Under the pieces are notes generated by a model. It was given only the letters and a program-made list of their open reading frames with translations, was not told the origin of the DNA and made no database searches. From Geojedonia sp051814705 (lineage in GTDB: Bacteria > Bacteroidota > Bacteroidia > Flavobacteriales > Flavobacteriaceae), in the NCBI GenBank assembly GCA_051814705.1, contig JBPWQW010000001.1, positions 310,001 through 374,000 of the forward strand: 64,000 bases of DNA, written 5' to 3'. The translations under genes and the position numbers were made by a program. This document shows positions 9,685 through 18,327 of this stretch, one piece after another (within the stretch, counting starts at the first letter, position 1; the number at the start of each line of letters is the position of its first letter).

Positions 9685-10917
9685 TTATTCTTCAAATTCT
9701 TCCTTAAGAATTCTAATAACATCTAAAATTGTTTCTTCTTCTAAATCGGTTCGTTTTACCAAATCAAGAACGTCCTGCTCTAAAATACTTTTGGCCGTAT
9801 CCAATCCTGCTTTGCTGAACTCTTCAATTATCCAACTTTCTATTTCATCAGTGAATTCGCTTAACTCTACATCTTCCTCTGCGCCTTCTCTAAACACATC
9901 GATTTCATAACCTGTTAATTGTCCTGCCAAACGAATGTTATGACCTCCTCTACCAATAGCTTTACTTACTTCTTCTGGTTTTAAAAGCACCTCAGCTCGT
10001 TTGGTTTCTTCATTGATTTTTACTGAAGTCACCCTTGCTGGACTCAGTGCCCTTGTAATGTAAAGTTGTAAGTTATTTGTATAATTGATAACGTCTATGT
10101 TTTCGTTCCCTAATTCACGCACAATGCCATGAATTCGAGATCCTTTCATCCCCACACAGGCGCCTACTGGGTCAATTCTGTCGTCATAAGAATCTACAGC
10201 AACCTTAGCTTTTTCGCCAGGGATTCGCACTACATTTTTGATAGTAATTAATCCATCAAAAACCTCAGGTATTTCTTGTTCAAATAATTTTTCCAAAAAT
10301 ACGGGAGAGGTTCGAGACATGATGATTGTGGGTTTGTTCCCTTTAAGCTCAACACTTTCAATAATTCCTCTTACATTTTCTCCTTTTCTGAAAAAATCTG
10401 AAGGCACTTGTTTTTCTTTAGGTAAGATAATTTCATTGCCATCGTCGTCCAATAATATTATTGCTCTGTGTCGAATATGGTGAACCTCAGCAGTATAGAT
10501 CTCGCCTTCTAAATCTTTAAATTGTTTATAGATATTGGTATTATCGTGTTCATGAATTTTAGAAATCAAGTTTTGGCGTAATGCCAATATAGAACGACGT
10601 CCAAGATCAATTAGTTTAACTTCTTCAGCAACATCTTCGCCCACCTCAAAATCAGGCTCAATTTTTTGAGCTTCACTCAAGGCTATTTCTTGGTTAGGGT
10701 CTTCAACTTCATCATCGGCCACAACAACTCTATTTCTCCAAATTTCTAAATCTCCCTTGTCTGGGTTGATGATAATATCAAAGTTATCATCGTCACCATA
10801 CTTCTTTTTTAATGCATTTCTTAACACATCTTCTAGGATCGCCATTAATGTGACCCGATCTATAAGTTTATCGTCCTTAAATTCTGAAAAAGAATCGATT
10901 AACGCAATATTTTCCAT
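9685..10917 (-). CDS. nusA: Transcription termination/antitermination factor NusA
   Basis: This 410-residue protein binds RNA polymerase and nascent RNA and controls pausing, termination and antitermination. It contains the NusA N-terminal domain (1-130), an S1 domain (about 140-200) and two KH domains (about 230-345; GACVGMKGSRIHGIVRELGNE and AIGRGGHNIRLAGQLTGYEI). A short acidic C-terminal helical tail follows. The tandem acidic repeats of the E. coli protein are missing, which is usual outside Proteobacteria. It is 12 bp downstream of rimP and 28 bp upstream of infB, the widely conserved order. In E. coli NusA regulates its own operon, which is relevant to the hairpin in the rimP leader. 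Confidence 0.97.
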   Translation of the reverse strand: MENIALIDSFSEFKDDKLIDRVTLMAILEDVLRNALKKKYGDDDNFDIIINPDKGDLEIWRNRVVVADDEVEDPNQEIALSEAQKIEPDFEVGEDVAEEVKLIDLGRRSILALRQNLISKIHEHDNTNIYKQFKDLEGEIYTAEVHHIRHRAIILLDDDGNEIILPKEKQVPSDFFRKGENVRGIIESVELKGNKPTIIMSRTSPVFLEKLFEQEIPEVFDGLITIKNVVRIPGEKAKVAVDSYDDRIDPVGACVGMKGSRIHGIVRELGNENIDVINYTNNLQLYITRALSPARVTSVKINEETKRAEVLLKPEEVSKAIGRGGHNIRLAGQLTGYEIDVFREGAEEDVELSEFTDEIESWIIEEFSKAGLDTAKSILEQDVLDLVKRTDLEEETILDVIRILKEEFEE

Positions 10918-10929
10918 ATCTACTATGAA

Positions 10930-11394
10930 TTAAAATTCTATTATCACTTGTGCTTCTAAAATAGCCTCGAACTCTATTCTAGCTTGTTTTTTTACTATCA
11001 CTTTACCCTTACCAATTGGTTTAGGTTCTTTTGTTTTCCATTCCAAAAAAATACCGCTATCGTCGCTATTGGTAAGCTTTGCTTTATAACTTTGGTGGTC
11101 TTTGGTCTTAACGTCCAAAAGCTTTCCAATGTTCTTTTTATACTGCCTTTTATTTAACAAAGGTGAAGTAGCGCCAGCCGAGGTCACTTCTAATGAAAAA
11201 TCCTGTTCTTCTCGGTCAAGGTTGTGCTCTATGGCACGGCTTATAAACATACAATCTTCTACAAGAACCCCATGGTCACCATCAATAACAACCAATATGG
11301 CATTGCTTTCCGAAACTTTAAGATCCAATAAAAACAAATCTTTTCGCTCTTCAAGCCCTTTGTTTACTAACTCTTTTACTTTATCCTTGAACAT
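10930..11394 (-). CDS. rimP: Ribosome maturation factor RimP
   Basis: RimP is needed for 30S subunit maturation. The protein begins MFKDKVKELVNKGLEERKDLFLLDLKV and is 154 residues long from the ATG at 11394, the usual family length. The RimP core (ISRAIEHNLDREEQDFSLEVTSAGATSPL) and the C-terminal SH3-like domain are complete. The frame is open 18 codons further upstream, but that extension is encoded by a terminator-like hairpin and does not resemble RimP, so I reject it. First gene of the rimP-nusA-infB operon. Confidence 0.95.
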   Translation of the reverse strand: MFKDKVKELVNKGLEERKDLFLLDLKVSESNAILVVIDGDHGVLVEDCMFISRAIEHNLDREEQDFSLEVTSAGATSPLLNKRQYKKNIGKLLDVKTKDHQSYKAKLTNSDDSGIFLEWKTKEPKPIGKGKVIVKKQARIEFEAILEAQVIIEF

Positions 11395-11400
11395 TTTAGT

Positions 11401-11430
11401 ATAAAAAGAGGGGACTTTATGTCCCCTCTT
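11401..11430 (-). terminator. Terminator-like hairpin in the rimP leader (possible attenuator)
   Basis: There is a perfect 10-bp stem (AAGAGGGGAC / GTCCCCTCTT, loop ATAAA on the minus strand) followed by T residues, ending 6 bp before the rimP ATG. On the transcript this has the shape of an intrinsic terminator placed between promoter and first gene. No gene lies upstream on the minus strand that would need a terminator here (the neighbour is divergent), so a regulatory leader role is the simplest reading. The T-tract is short (5) and is interrupted by an A. Confidence 0.6.
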
Positions 11431-11543
11431 ATTCCTTTTTTCATACAACGGTGCAAATATACAACATTTAAATTTATTTTCACAAGAAGAATTAAGTCGA
11501 TTTTTATTATTATATTTAATGTACTCATAACGACTCTTCTGCT

Positions 11544-12368
11544 ATGAAAAAGATCCTTGTTCCAACAGACTTTTCAAACGAAGCAGAATACGCTTTAAAA
11601 GTAGCCGCGCAACTATCCAAAACGTATGGCAGCGAAATTTATTTGTTACATCTTTTAGAACTTCCAATGCAAGAGGTTGACGCTCTAAACACCTACAGTG
11701 AGCTCCCGAGTGCCATGTTTTTTATGGAGTTGGCACATCAAAAACTTGAGGATTTAATGACCAGAGATTATTTGGAGGGGCTTAACGTGCACGTCACCAT
11801 AAAACCAGATAGTGCCCTAAATGGTATTATTGAGAAAAGCAAGGAACACCATATTGATATGATTATTATGGGATCACACGGCGCTAGTGGATTGAGGGAA
11901 GTGTTTATTGGATCTATTGCTGAAAAAGTTGTACGCTTTTCGGATGTTCCTGTAATGGTAATTAAAAAAGAACATAACAATTTCCACATCAATACCTTTG
12001 TGTTTGGCTCAGATTTTAAAAAGGAAAGTAAGCGCACTTATAAGCAAGCCATTAAAATTGCCCAACTTTTTAATGCTAAGATACACTTGCTTATGGTCAA
12101 TACAGCCAATCATTTTATGACCACCACCAAGGCAAACAAAAGGATTCAAGAGTTTATAAAAGACATTCCTTTTGAAGATTACACCATAACCATTTATAAT
12201 GATTTAACCATTGAAGCCGGCATCTTAAATTTTTCAAATGATGTAGATGCTGATCTTATAGGCATTAGCACTCATGGTAGACAAGGCCTTTTACATTTTA
12301 TAAATGGTAGTATTGGAGAAGATATTGTTAACCATGCCAATCGCCCGGTTATTACTTTTAAAATATAA
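11544..12368 (+). CDS. Universal stress protein, tandem two-domain UspA family
   Basis: The 274-residue cytosolic protein has two UspA folds in tandem. The first (MKKILVPTDFSNEAEYALKVAAQL to about residue 145) keeps the nucleotide-binding signature GSHGASGLREVFIGSIAEKVVRFSDVPVMVIK. The second (about 150-274) keeps STHGRQGLLHFINGSIGEDIVNHANRPVITF. Tandem-domain Usp proteins of this size are frequent in Flavobacteriaceae and usually bind ATP, but the target process is not known. It stands alone, divergent from rimP and convergent with tRNA-Gln. Confidence 0.92.
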   Translation: MKKILVPTDFSNEAEYALKVAAQLSKTYGSEIYLLHLLELPMQEVDALNTYSELPSAMFFMELAHQKLEDLMTRDYLEGLNVHVTIKPDSALNGIIEKSKEHHIDMIIMGSHGASGLREVFIGSIAEKVVRFSDVPVMVIKKEHNNFHINTFVFGSDFKKESKRTYKQAIKIAQLFNAKIHLLMVNTANHFMTTTKANKRIQEFIKDIPFEDYTITIYNDLTIEAGILNFSNDVDADLIGISTHGRQGLLHFINGSIGEDIVNHANRPVITFKI

Positions 12369-12383
12369 TCGAAATTATAAATA

Positions 12384-12414
12384 AAAAAATCCCAACCTCT
12401 TAACAGGTTAGGAT
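12384..12414 (-). terminator. Terminator downstream of tRNA-Gln
   Basis: The inverted repeat ATCCcAACCT / AGGTTaGGAT has one internal mismatch and a 6-nt loop. On the minus strand it is followed by seven T residues, which suits termination of the tRNA transcript. It may also stop usp transcription from the other side, where the T-tract is absent. Confidence 0.7.
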
Positions 12415-12426
12415 TCATAATTTATG

Positions 12427-12499
12427 TTGGCCTACTAGGGCTCGAACCTAGACTCTTCTGGACCAAAACCAGACGTGTTGCCAGTTACACCATAGGCCA
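12427..12499 (-). tRNA. tRNA-Gln (anticodon TTG)
   Basis: A complete cloverleaf can be folded on the minus strand. The acceptor is TGGCCTA / TAGGCCA with discriminator A, the D-arm lies around GTGTAACTGGCAAC, the anticodon stem-loop is TCTGG-TTTTGGT-CCAGA with anticodon TTG, and the T-arm is CTAGG-TTCGAGC-CCTAG. CCA is not encoded. Length 73 nt. Confidence 0.97.
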
Positions 12500-12650
12500 A
12501 TCTTAAATGAGGATGCAAATTTAGAACAAAGTTTTATTTGCACAAACAAATTACTTAAAAATAATCTAAAACCCTTAACGTTAACTTAAAATGAATAGGG
12601 GTTAATAATTTTATTGCTATTTTCGCTCGCAATAATACCAAGCATAACTT

Positions 12651-15600
12651 ATGACACATTTCAAATTCAAGAAATGGAACACCATAACCGGGTGGTTTGT
12701 TTTTCTAATAGCCCTTATCACTTATGCCCTAACCATTGAGCCAACCGTTAGTTTTTGGGATGCTGGAGAATATATCTTAACCTCTTCGAAATTACAAGTA
12801 GGACACCCTCCAGGAGCTCCTTTGTTTCAAATGTTGGGTGCGTTTTTCTCATTGTTTGCTTTAAAAGCCTCTCAAATTGGTATGATGCTTAATATGATGA
12901 GTGGTGTATCCAGTGCTTTCACCATCCTCTTTATGTTTTGGACCATTACGCTTTTATTGCAAAAACTTGTTGGCAATTCAAAAGAACTTTCAAAAAATAA
13001 AGCCTTAGCCATTTTGGGAAGTGGCGTAGTTGGTAGTCTAGCCTTTACGTTTACCGATTCGTTTTGGTTCAATGCTGTCGAAACCGAAGTCTATGCCATG
13101 GCGACCTTAATTATGTCAATCCTGTTTTGGCTTGGTTTACGCTGGGAACAGGACATGAAAACACCAAGAGGGAATAGATGGCTTATCTTGATTTCCTTTA
13201 TTATTGGTCTGTCGTTCGGGGTTCATTTTATGGGCTTATTGACCATTCCGTCTATAGGACTCCTCTATTATTTTAAGAATTATAAAGAGATTACGGTTAA
13301 AAATTTCATTATAGCCAATGTGGTTTCAGTAGGAGTGCTTTTGTTTGTTTTTAAATTATTGGCACCTAACATCCTTCGCTTTTTTAGTGCTTCAGAGATA
13401 TTTTTTGTGAACTCTATTGGGCTTCCATTTAATTCAGGCTCCATAATTGCCGCTATCGTATTAATTGCTGCTATTTATTTTGGATTAAGATATACTAAGC
13501 AAAAACACTATAAACATCTCACCACAGCCATACTTTGTTTGACCTTTGTCATTATAGGATTCTCAACCTGGTTGATGCTTCCCATTCGTGCCAATGCTAA
13601 TGTGGTCATAAATGAGAACGATCCATCAAGTGCTAGAGAGCTTTTGGCCTACTACAATTTAGAACAATATCCTGAAACTCATTTGTTTTATGGCCCTCAG
13701 TTTACAGAAGCCTATTCAGGCGCTGACGAGAATCAGCCTTTTGTAGATGATAAGCCTAAATATGAAAAAGATGAAAAAACTGGCACCTATGTTATTGTAA
13801 ATGATTGGAAAAATTCCAAGCAAAACTACAATCACAAACACGCCTCTATTTTACCGAGAATGTGGAGCACCGAACATGCCGAAAATTATATGATGTTTAC
13901 AGGATTGATCGATTTTAAGATCAAGCCTGAATACCAAATGCAAAATGAACTCAGATCTCTCGTTGCCGATTTTAAGTCGAAAGTTGCTAGGGGCGAAGTC
14001 GATTATGAAGGTTATAACAAATTTTTAAAAACTTATGGCCAATCTTATCTGGATGTAGAAAAACCTTCTTTTTCAGATAATATCATGTATATGTTTCAAT
14101 ACCAACTTGGCTATATGTACTGGCGTTATTTTATGTGGAATTTTGTAGGCAAACAAGATGACATTCAAGGTAAATATGACGACTTGCACGGTAATTGGAT
14201 AAGCGGCATCAAACCTTTTGATGCATGGCACCTAAACATGTCACAAGACAATTTGCCAAGCGATGTAAAAAACAATAAAGCCCGTAATACCTATTATTTT
14301 TTACCCTTATTGTTAGGCTTGATTGGCTTTTTCTTTTTGTTCAAAAAAGATCCCAAACGCTTTTGGACCTTGCTCGTGTTTTTCTTATTTACAGGAATTG
14401 CCATACAAATCTACACCAATGTCAGGCCATTCGAACCTAGAGAACGCGACTATTCCGTTGTAGGTTCATTTTATGTATTTGCTATTTGGATTGGTTTTGG
14501 AGTGTTTACCATATATGACCGTCTTAAAGGTCTATCAAAATCAAAAATGCTCCCTATTGGAATTTCACTAGCCTGCCTTGTTCTGGTCCCCGGCATATTA
14601 GCCGCCAACAATTGGGATGACCACGACCGTTCAGGACGTAGAACAGCAAACTCAATGGCAAGGATGTATTTGGAATCTTGCGCTCCAAACGCCATACTAT
14701 TTACTATTGGCGATAATGACACCTTCCCATTATGGTATTTACAGGAAATTGAAGGCGTTAGAAGAGATGTTCGAGTCGTCAATACAAGCTTGTTTCAGAC
14801 TGATTGGTATATTGATCAAATGAAACGAAAAGCTTATGAGAGTGATCCGATACCTTCACAATTAACCCATGATCAATATAAATTTGGAACTCGGGATTAT
14901 TTAATGCTGCGAGAAATCACCAAAGACACTATGGATATTAAGGATTTGATGAAGTTTATTAGCAACGATGATCCAAAATATAAACTTAAATTTTTGTTGC
15001 AACGTGAAAATGAAGACACTACGTATTATCCAAATTATCTTTTAAATTCAAATTACATCCCAACAAGATATATACGGGTTCCTGTAGATTCTGCCACGGT
15101 TATTAAAAACGGCATTGTGGACATCAAGGATGCCGACAAAATCGAACCTTATTTAGATATCACTATTGGAAGTGCCATCTATAAAAATAGACTATTAATG
15201 TTGGATATTATTGCCAATAACAACTGGGAACGTCCCATCTATTTTACCGGAGGCGCTTTTGGTGACGACGATTATATTTGGATGAAAGACTATTTACAGC
15301 TCGATGGATTATGTTATAAGTTAGTGCCTATAAAAACGCCTGTCAATAGGGCAAATCCTTTTGATATGGGACGTGTAGATAGCGATTCCATGTACAAAAA
15401 GGTCATGTCTTGGGATTGGGGAAATAGCGGAGGTAATATTTATCACGATACTGAAACTCGTAAAAACGGAATTACTTACAGAGGCAATCTAGCCCGTTTG
15501 ATCGAACAATTGATTAATGAAAATCAATTTGAAAAAGCAGAGCAGGTCGCTGATCTCGCCATGGAAAAAATGCCTATAGATGATTTTGGGTACTATACTT

Positions 15601-15965
15601 TATTAGAACCTTTTATAAGTTCGTATTATGAAATTGGTGCTTTAGAAAAAGGCCGAAAGTTATACAAAGACCTTTCCAAAAAATACCAAGAAAATCTGAC
15701 TTATTACAGTGAGCTTGAAGAAAAAACACAGGAAAGATATATTAGCGAAATTGTAACAGACATACAGAGATACAGGAGTTTAGTCGATATTTTAGTTATT
15801 TATAATGATAAAGATATTGCACTTGAAGAAACCAAGAAATTTAATGATTACCTTAAGCTTTTTAACCACTTTACCGGTAATGAAGAGCCAGAAGAAACGT
15901 ATCCTTTAGACAACAACGAGATTCCCAATGACAGTATGGATAGTATCATAAGGATCCAAGACTAG
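12651..15965 (+). CDS. DUF2723 (GT117-type) membrane glycosyltransferase
   Basis: This 1104-residue protein has an N-terminal DUF2723 domain of GT-C architecture: about ten transmembrane helices up to residue 340, and further helices around 545-690. The acidic motif WDAGEY in the first extracytoplasmic loop (about residue 37) is the expected catalytic region of GT-C enzymes such as protein O-mannosyltransferases. A large soluble C-terminal part, ending in a TPR-like region (about 940-1080), probably sits in the periplasm. The family is nearly restricted to Bacteroidetes and is linked to lipid-donor-dependent glycosylation, possibly of secreted proteins. The donor and acceptor cannot be read from sequence. 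A deacetylase gene follows 3 bp after its stop, suggesting one transcript. Confidence 0.88.
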   Translation: MTHFKFKKWNTITGWFVFLIALITYALTIEPTVSFWDAGEYILTSSKLQVGHPPGAPLFQMLGAFFSLFALKASQIGMMLNMMSGVSSAFTILFMFWTITLLLQKLVGNSKELSKNKALAILGSGVVGSLAFTFTDSFWFNAVETEVYAMATLIMSILFWLGLRWEQDMKTPRGNRWLILISFIIGLSFGVHFMGLLTIPSIGLLYYFKNYKEITVKNFIIANVVSVGVLLFVFKLLAPNILRFFSASEIFFVNSIGLPFNSGSIIAAIVLIAAIYFGLRYTKQKHYKHLTTAILCLTFVIIGFSTWLMLPIRANANVVINENDPSSARELLAYYNLEQYPETHLFYGPQFTEAYSGADENQPFVDDKPKYEKDEKTGTYVIVNDWKNSKQNYNHKHASILPRMWSTEHAENYMMFTGLIDFKIKPEYQMQNELRSLVADFKSKVARGEVDYEGYNKFLKTYGQSYLDVEKPSFSDNIMYMFQYQLGYMYWRYFMWNFVGKQDDIQGKYDDLHGNWISGIKPFDAWHLNMSQDNLPSDVKNNKARNTYYFLPLLLGLIGFFFLFKKDPKRFWTLLVFFLFTGIAIQIYTNVRPFEPRERDYSVVGSFYVFAIWIGFGVFTIYDRLKGLSKSKMLPIGISLACLVLVPGILAANNWDDHDRSGRRTANSMARMYLESCAPNAILFTIGDNDTFPLWYLQEIEGVRRDVRVVNTSLFQTDWYIDQMKRKAYESDPIPSQLTHDQYKFGTRDYLMLREITKDTMDIKDLMKFISNDDPKYKLKFLLQRENEDTTYYPNYLLNSNYIPTRYIRVPVDSATVIKNGIVDIKDADKIEPYLDITIGSAIYKNRLLMLDIIANNNWERPIYFTGGAFGDDDYIWMKDYLQLDGLCYKLVPIKTPVNRANPFDMGRVDSDSMYKKVMSWDWGNSGGNIYHDTETRKNGITYRGNLARLIEQLINENQFEKAEQVADLAMEKMPIDDFGYYTLLEPFISSYYEIGALEKGRKLYKDLSKKYQENLTYYSELEEKTQERYISEIVTDIQRYRSLVDILVIYNDKDIALEETKKFNDYLKLFNHFTGNEEPEETYPLDNNEIPNDSMDSIIRIQD

Positions 15966-15968
15966 CAC

Positions 15969-16637
15969 GTGAAGATAACACCAGCAAAAACACCTCTGAT
16001 TATAAAAAAAATATTCTCTGATTATTTCTGGGATATTTCAACCCATAATAAAGAGCTTTATCTCACATTTGACGATGGGCCAACACCCGAAGTTACAAAT
16101 TGGATTTTGAACACTCTGAACCATTATAATGCAAAAGCCACATTTTTTTGCATAGGAGCTAACGTAAAAAAATATCCAGAGCTATTTAATCAGATTATTA
16201 ATGAAGGTCATGCTATTGGCAATCATACCCATAATCATATTAAAGGTTGGAAAACGAAAACCAAGCTTTATTTAGAAAATGTGCTTCAAGCCAAAGAAAC
16301 TATTGATGCACAAATTCAAAATTTGCCAGCTGCCAATCGTCAATCAACAATGGCCCATCTCTTCCGCCCACCTTATGGTCAAATAAAACCGAAACAAGGA
16401 AGAAGACTGATGGCTTTGGGATATCGCATTGTGATGTGGGATGTGTTGTCTTTTGATTGGGACAAAAAGGTTTCAGCCCAAGATTGCCTTCATCATGTCA
16501 TTTCAAAAAGTAATAACGGAAGTATCATCGTGTTTCACGATAGTGTAAAAGCAGCACATAATATGAAGTTTGCACTACCTAAAGTGTTGGAATATTATAA
16601 AGAAAAAGGATTTTCTTTTAAAGCTATCACACTTTAA
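15969..16637 (+). CDS. Polysaccharide deacetylase (NodB homology domain, CE4)
   Basis: This 222-residue single-domain enzyme has the CE4 motifs in order: TFDDGP (motif 1, catalytic base and metal Asp, about residue 35), HTHNH (metal-binding histidines, about 80), RPPYGQ (about 135) and the late hydrophobic/His segment IIVFHDS. Such enzymes remove N-acetyl groups from polysaccharides or glycolipids. There is no clear signal peptide. The start is GTG at 15969, 3 bp after the glycosyltransferase gene, so translation is probably coupled and the two may act on the same glycan. It overlaps the convergent thioredoxin-fold gene by 4 bp. Confidence 0.92.
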   Translation: MKITPAKTPLIIKKIFSDYFWDISTHNKELYLTFDDGPTPEVTNWILNTLNHYNAKATFFCIGANVKKYPELFNQIINEGHAIGNHTHNHIKGWKTKTKLYLENVLQAKETIDAQIQNLPAANRQSTMAHLFRPPYGQIKPKQGRRLMALGYRIVMWDVLSFDWDKKVSAQDCLHHVISKSNNGSIIVFHDSVKAAHNMKFALPKVLEYYKEKGFSFKAITL

Positions 16638-16930
16638 ATATACTCTTGAATAATCCCTATAAGTGTATTGGCATCCTGCTCACCACTATGTCGCCATTTC
16701 ATCTCACCATCTTTGTAGATAATAAGCGTAGGTAAACCTTTTACTCTTAAAGCTTCAGCAAGCTCTTTGTTTTTGTCAACATCAATTTTGATCACTTTGG
16801 CCTTGTCGCCAAGCGCGGCAGCCACATCTCTTAATATCGGATGCATTGCTGTAGATTGTTCATTCCATTCTGTGAAAAAATCCAACAGAACAGGTATCTC
16901 AACATCTATAAGATCCCCAAATTTTGACAT
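16634..16930 (-). CDS. Thioredoxin-fold protein lacking the CXXC active site
   Basis: The 98-residue protein has a complete thioredoxin fold: the beta-strand/helix start IPVLLDFFTEW, the IDVDKNKELAEALRVKGLPTLIIYKDGE segment with the cis-proline, and the final helix NTLIGIIQEYI. At the place of WCGPC it reads W22-N-E-Q-S, so Asn23 and Ser26 replace both redox cysteines, and the protein has no cysteine at all. It cannot be a disulfide reductase. A scaffold or binding role is likely. No signal peptide is seen. Similar cysteine-less thioredoxins occur in related genomes as far as I recall. Confidence 0.88.
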   Translation of the reverse strand: MSKFGDLIDVEIPVLLDFFTEWNEQSTAMHPILRDVAAALGDKAKVIKIDVDKNKELAEALRVKGLPTLIIYKDGEMKWRHSGEQDANTLIGIIQEYI

Positions 16931-16983
16931 ACATTAAAGTTTTTAGTCAAATACTAGTATACAAATATAAGATTTCCTTACAA

Positions 16984-18219
16984 TTATGCAGTATTTAGGC
17001 CCTTTTTTAAAGTAATCACTGTAATTTCAGGCCAAATCCCAACACGACCAGGAAAGGCATGATAGCCAAATCCTCTGTTAACATTTATAAATCTTCCAAA
17101 TTCATTATACATTCCTGCCCATTGTTTATAGATATACTGAGAGGGGCTCCATCTAAAAAATCCAGGAATTTCTATACCCATTTGCAAACCATGGGTGTGT
17201 CCACTCAAGGTTAAGTGATAGTTAAAATCATCCTTCTTTACTTTATATTCCCAATGTGAAGGATCATGAGACAATAATATTTTAAAATCACCTTTATCTA
17301 CACCTTGAGAAGCCTTTTCTAAATCACCGGCTTGATTAAATCCTTTTCCCCAATTTTCTATGCCTATAAGCGCAAGGTGTTGTCCATCTTTTTCTATGTA
17401 GCGATGCTCATTTAACAATAAATCAAATCCTATTTTTGGATGCAAGTCTTTAACCTCTTGAAAGTTTGCTGCTTTATCTTCCTCTGTTTTCCAATCGATA
17501 TAGTTGCCATAATCGTGATTCCCCAATATTGAAAATTTACCTAATGGGGCTTCTAATGTTTTAAACATATCAATCCATGGATTCATCTCCTCGGATTTGT
17601 TATTGACTATATCACCAGTAAATAATAAAAGGTCAGATTTTTGCTCATTAATTAAGTCGACACCATATTGTATTTTTTCTTTATTTGTAAAACTCCCTGA
17701 ATGGATATCAGAAATCTGAGTTATGGTCATACCGTCAAAAGCCTCAGGTAAATCTTCAAAAGAAAGTTCATATTTATGAACCTTATAATTATAACGCCCC
17801 TGTATTATCCCATAAATAAAACCTGCAAAAGGTATGGTAGCCAGCCCAAGAGCTAGCTTCGAAATAAACAAACGTCGCCCAGTAAAGGCTTTGGTTTCAC
17901 CCGATGACACTATAGAGATCAGTTTTCGCAACACTCTAACCACATCCTCTCCGAACATAAAAATAAGCATGACCACTTTCGGAATAAGGAACATAAGCAA
18001 AAACCCTAATGCAAATTGAAACCCTTGGGTTTGTCCCGCACTTCTTGGTGTGGTGAAAATAGTATAGAAAAAATTGACATAAACGGCAAGTGCTACGATA
18101 ATCCACACCCATCGTATGATCTTGTTTTTCGTTAAAGCCCTTAACGCCTGAAAGGCATAAACCTCTACAAAAAGAATGATTGCAGAAGCAATTAAGAGTG
18201 CCGTAATGAATCGAGACAT
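16984..18219 (-). CDS. Membrane-anchored metallophosphoesterase (YkuE/YaeI-like)
   Basis: This 411-residue protein has four N-terminal hydrophobic helices (about 1-110, plus one near 125-145) followed by a calcineurin-like phosphoesterase domain. The dimetal motifs are intact: DIHSG (about 172), GDIVNN (about 204), GNHDYG (about 236), LLSHDP (about 305) and HTHGLQMG (about 330). Members of this group (YkuE, YaeI) hydrolyse phosphodiesters or UDP-lipids at the membrane, though the substrate here is unknown. The gene stands alone on the minus strand, divergent from the following glycosylasparaginase-like gene. Confidence 0.9.
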   Translation of the reverse strand: MSRFITALLIASAIILFVEVYAFQALRALTKNKIIRWVWIIVALAVYVNFFYTIFTTPRSAGQTQGFQFALGFLLMFLIPKVVMLIFMFGEDVVRVLRKLISIVSSGETKAFTGRRLFISKLALGLATIPFAGFIYGIIQGRYNYKVHKYELSFEDLPEAFDGMTITQISDIHSGSFTNKEKIQYGVDLINEQKSDLLLFTGDIVNNKSEEMNPWIDMFKTLEAPLGKFSILGNHDYGNYIDWKTEEDKAANFQEVKDLHPKIGFDLLLNEHRYIEKDGQHLALIGIENWGKGFNQAGDLEKASQGVDKGDFKILLSHDPSHWEYKVKKDDFNYHLTLSGHTHGLQMGIEIPGFFRWSPSQYIYKQWAGMYNEFGRFINVNRGFGYHAFPGRVGIWPEITVITLKKGLNTA

Positions 18220-18327
18220 TTTATGTTTTTACCAAATATAAATGAATTTAAAACCTTAGAGTAATTTTGAATTTATAATTAACGATATGTTAAGATTTGT
18301 TATCTTTCAAATTCAAATCAGTAACTG

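Noticed and set aside
11395..11448. 18-residue N-terminal extension of RimP (MYEKRNKRGHK...)
   Set aside because: It is encoded by the terminator-like hairpin, is not RimP-like, and the ATG at 11394 gives the normal protein.
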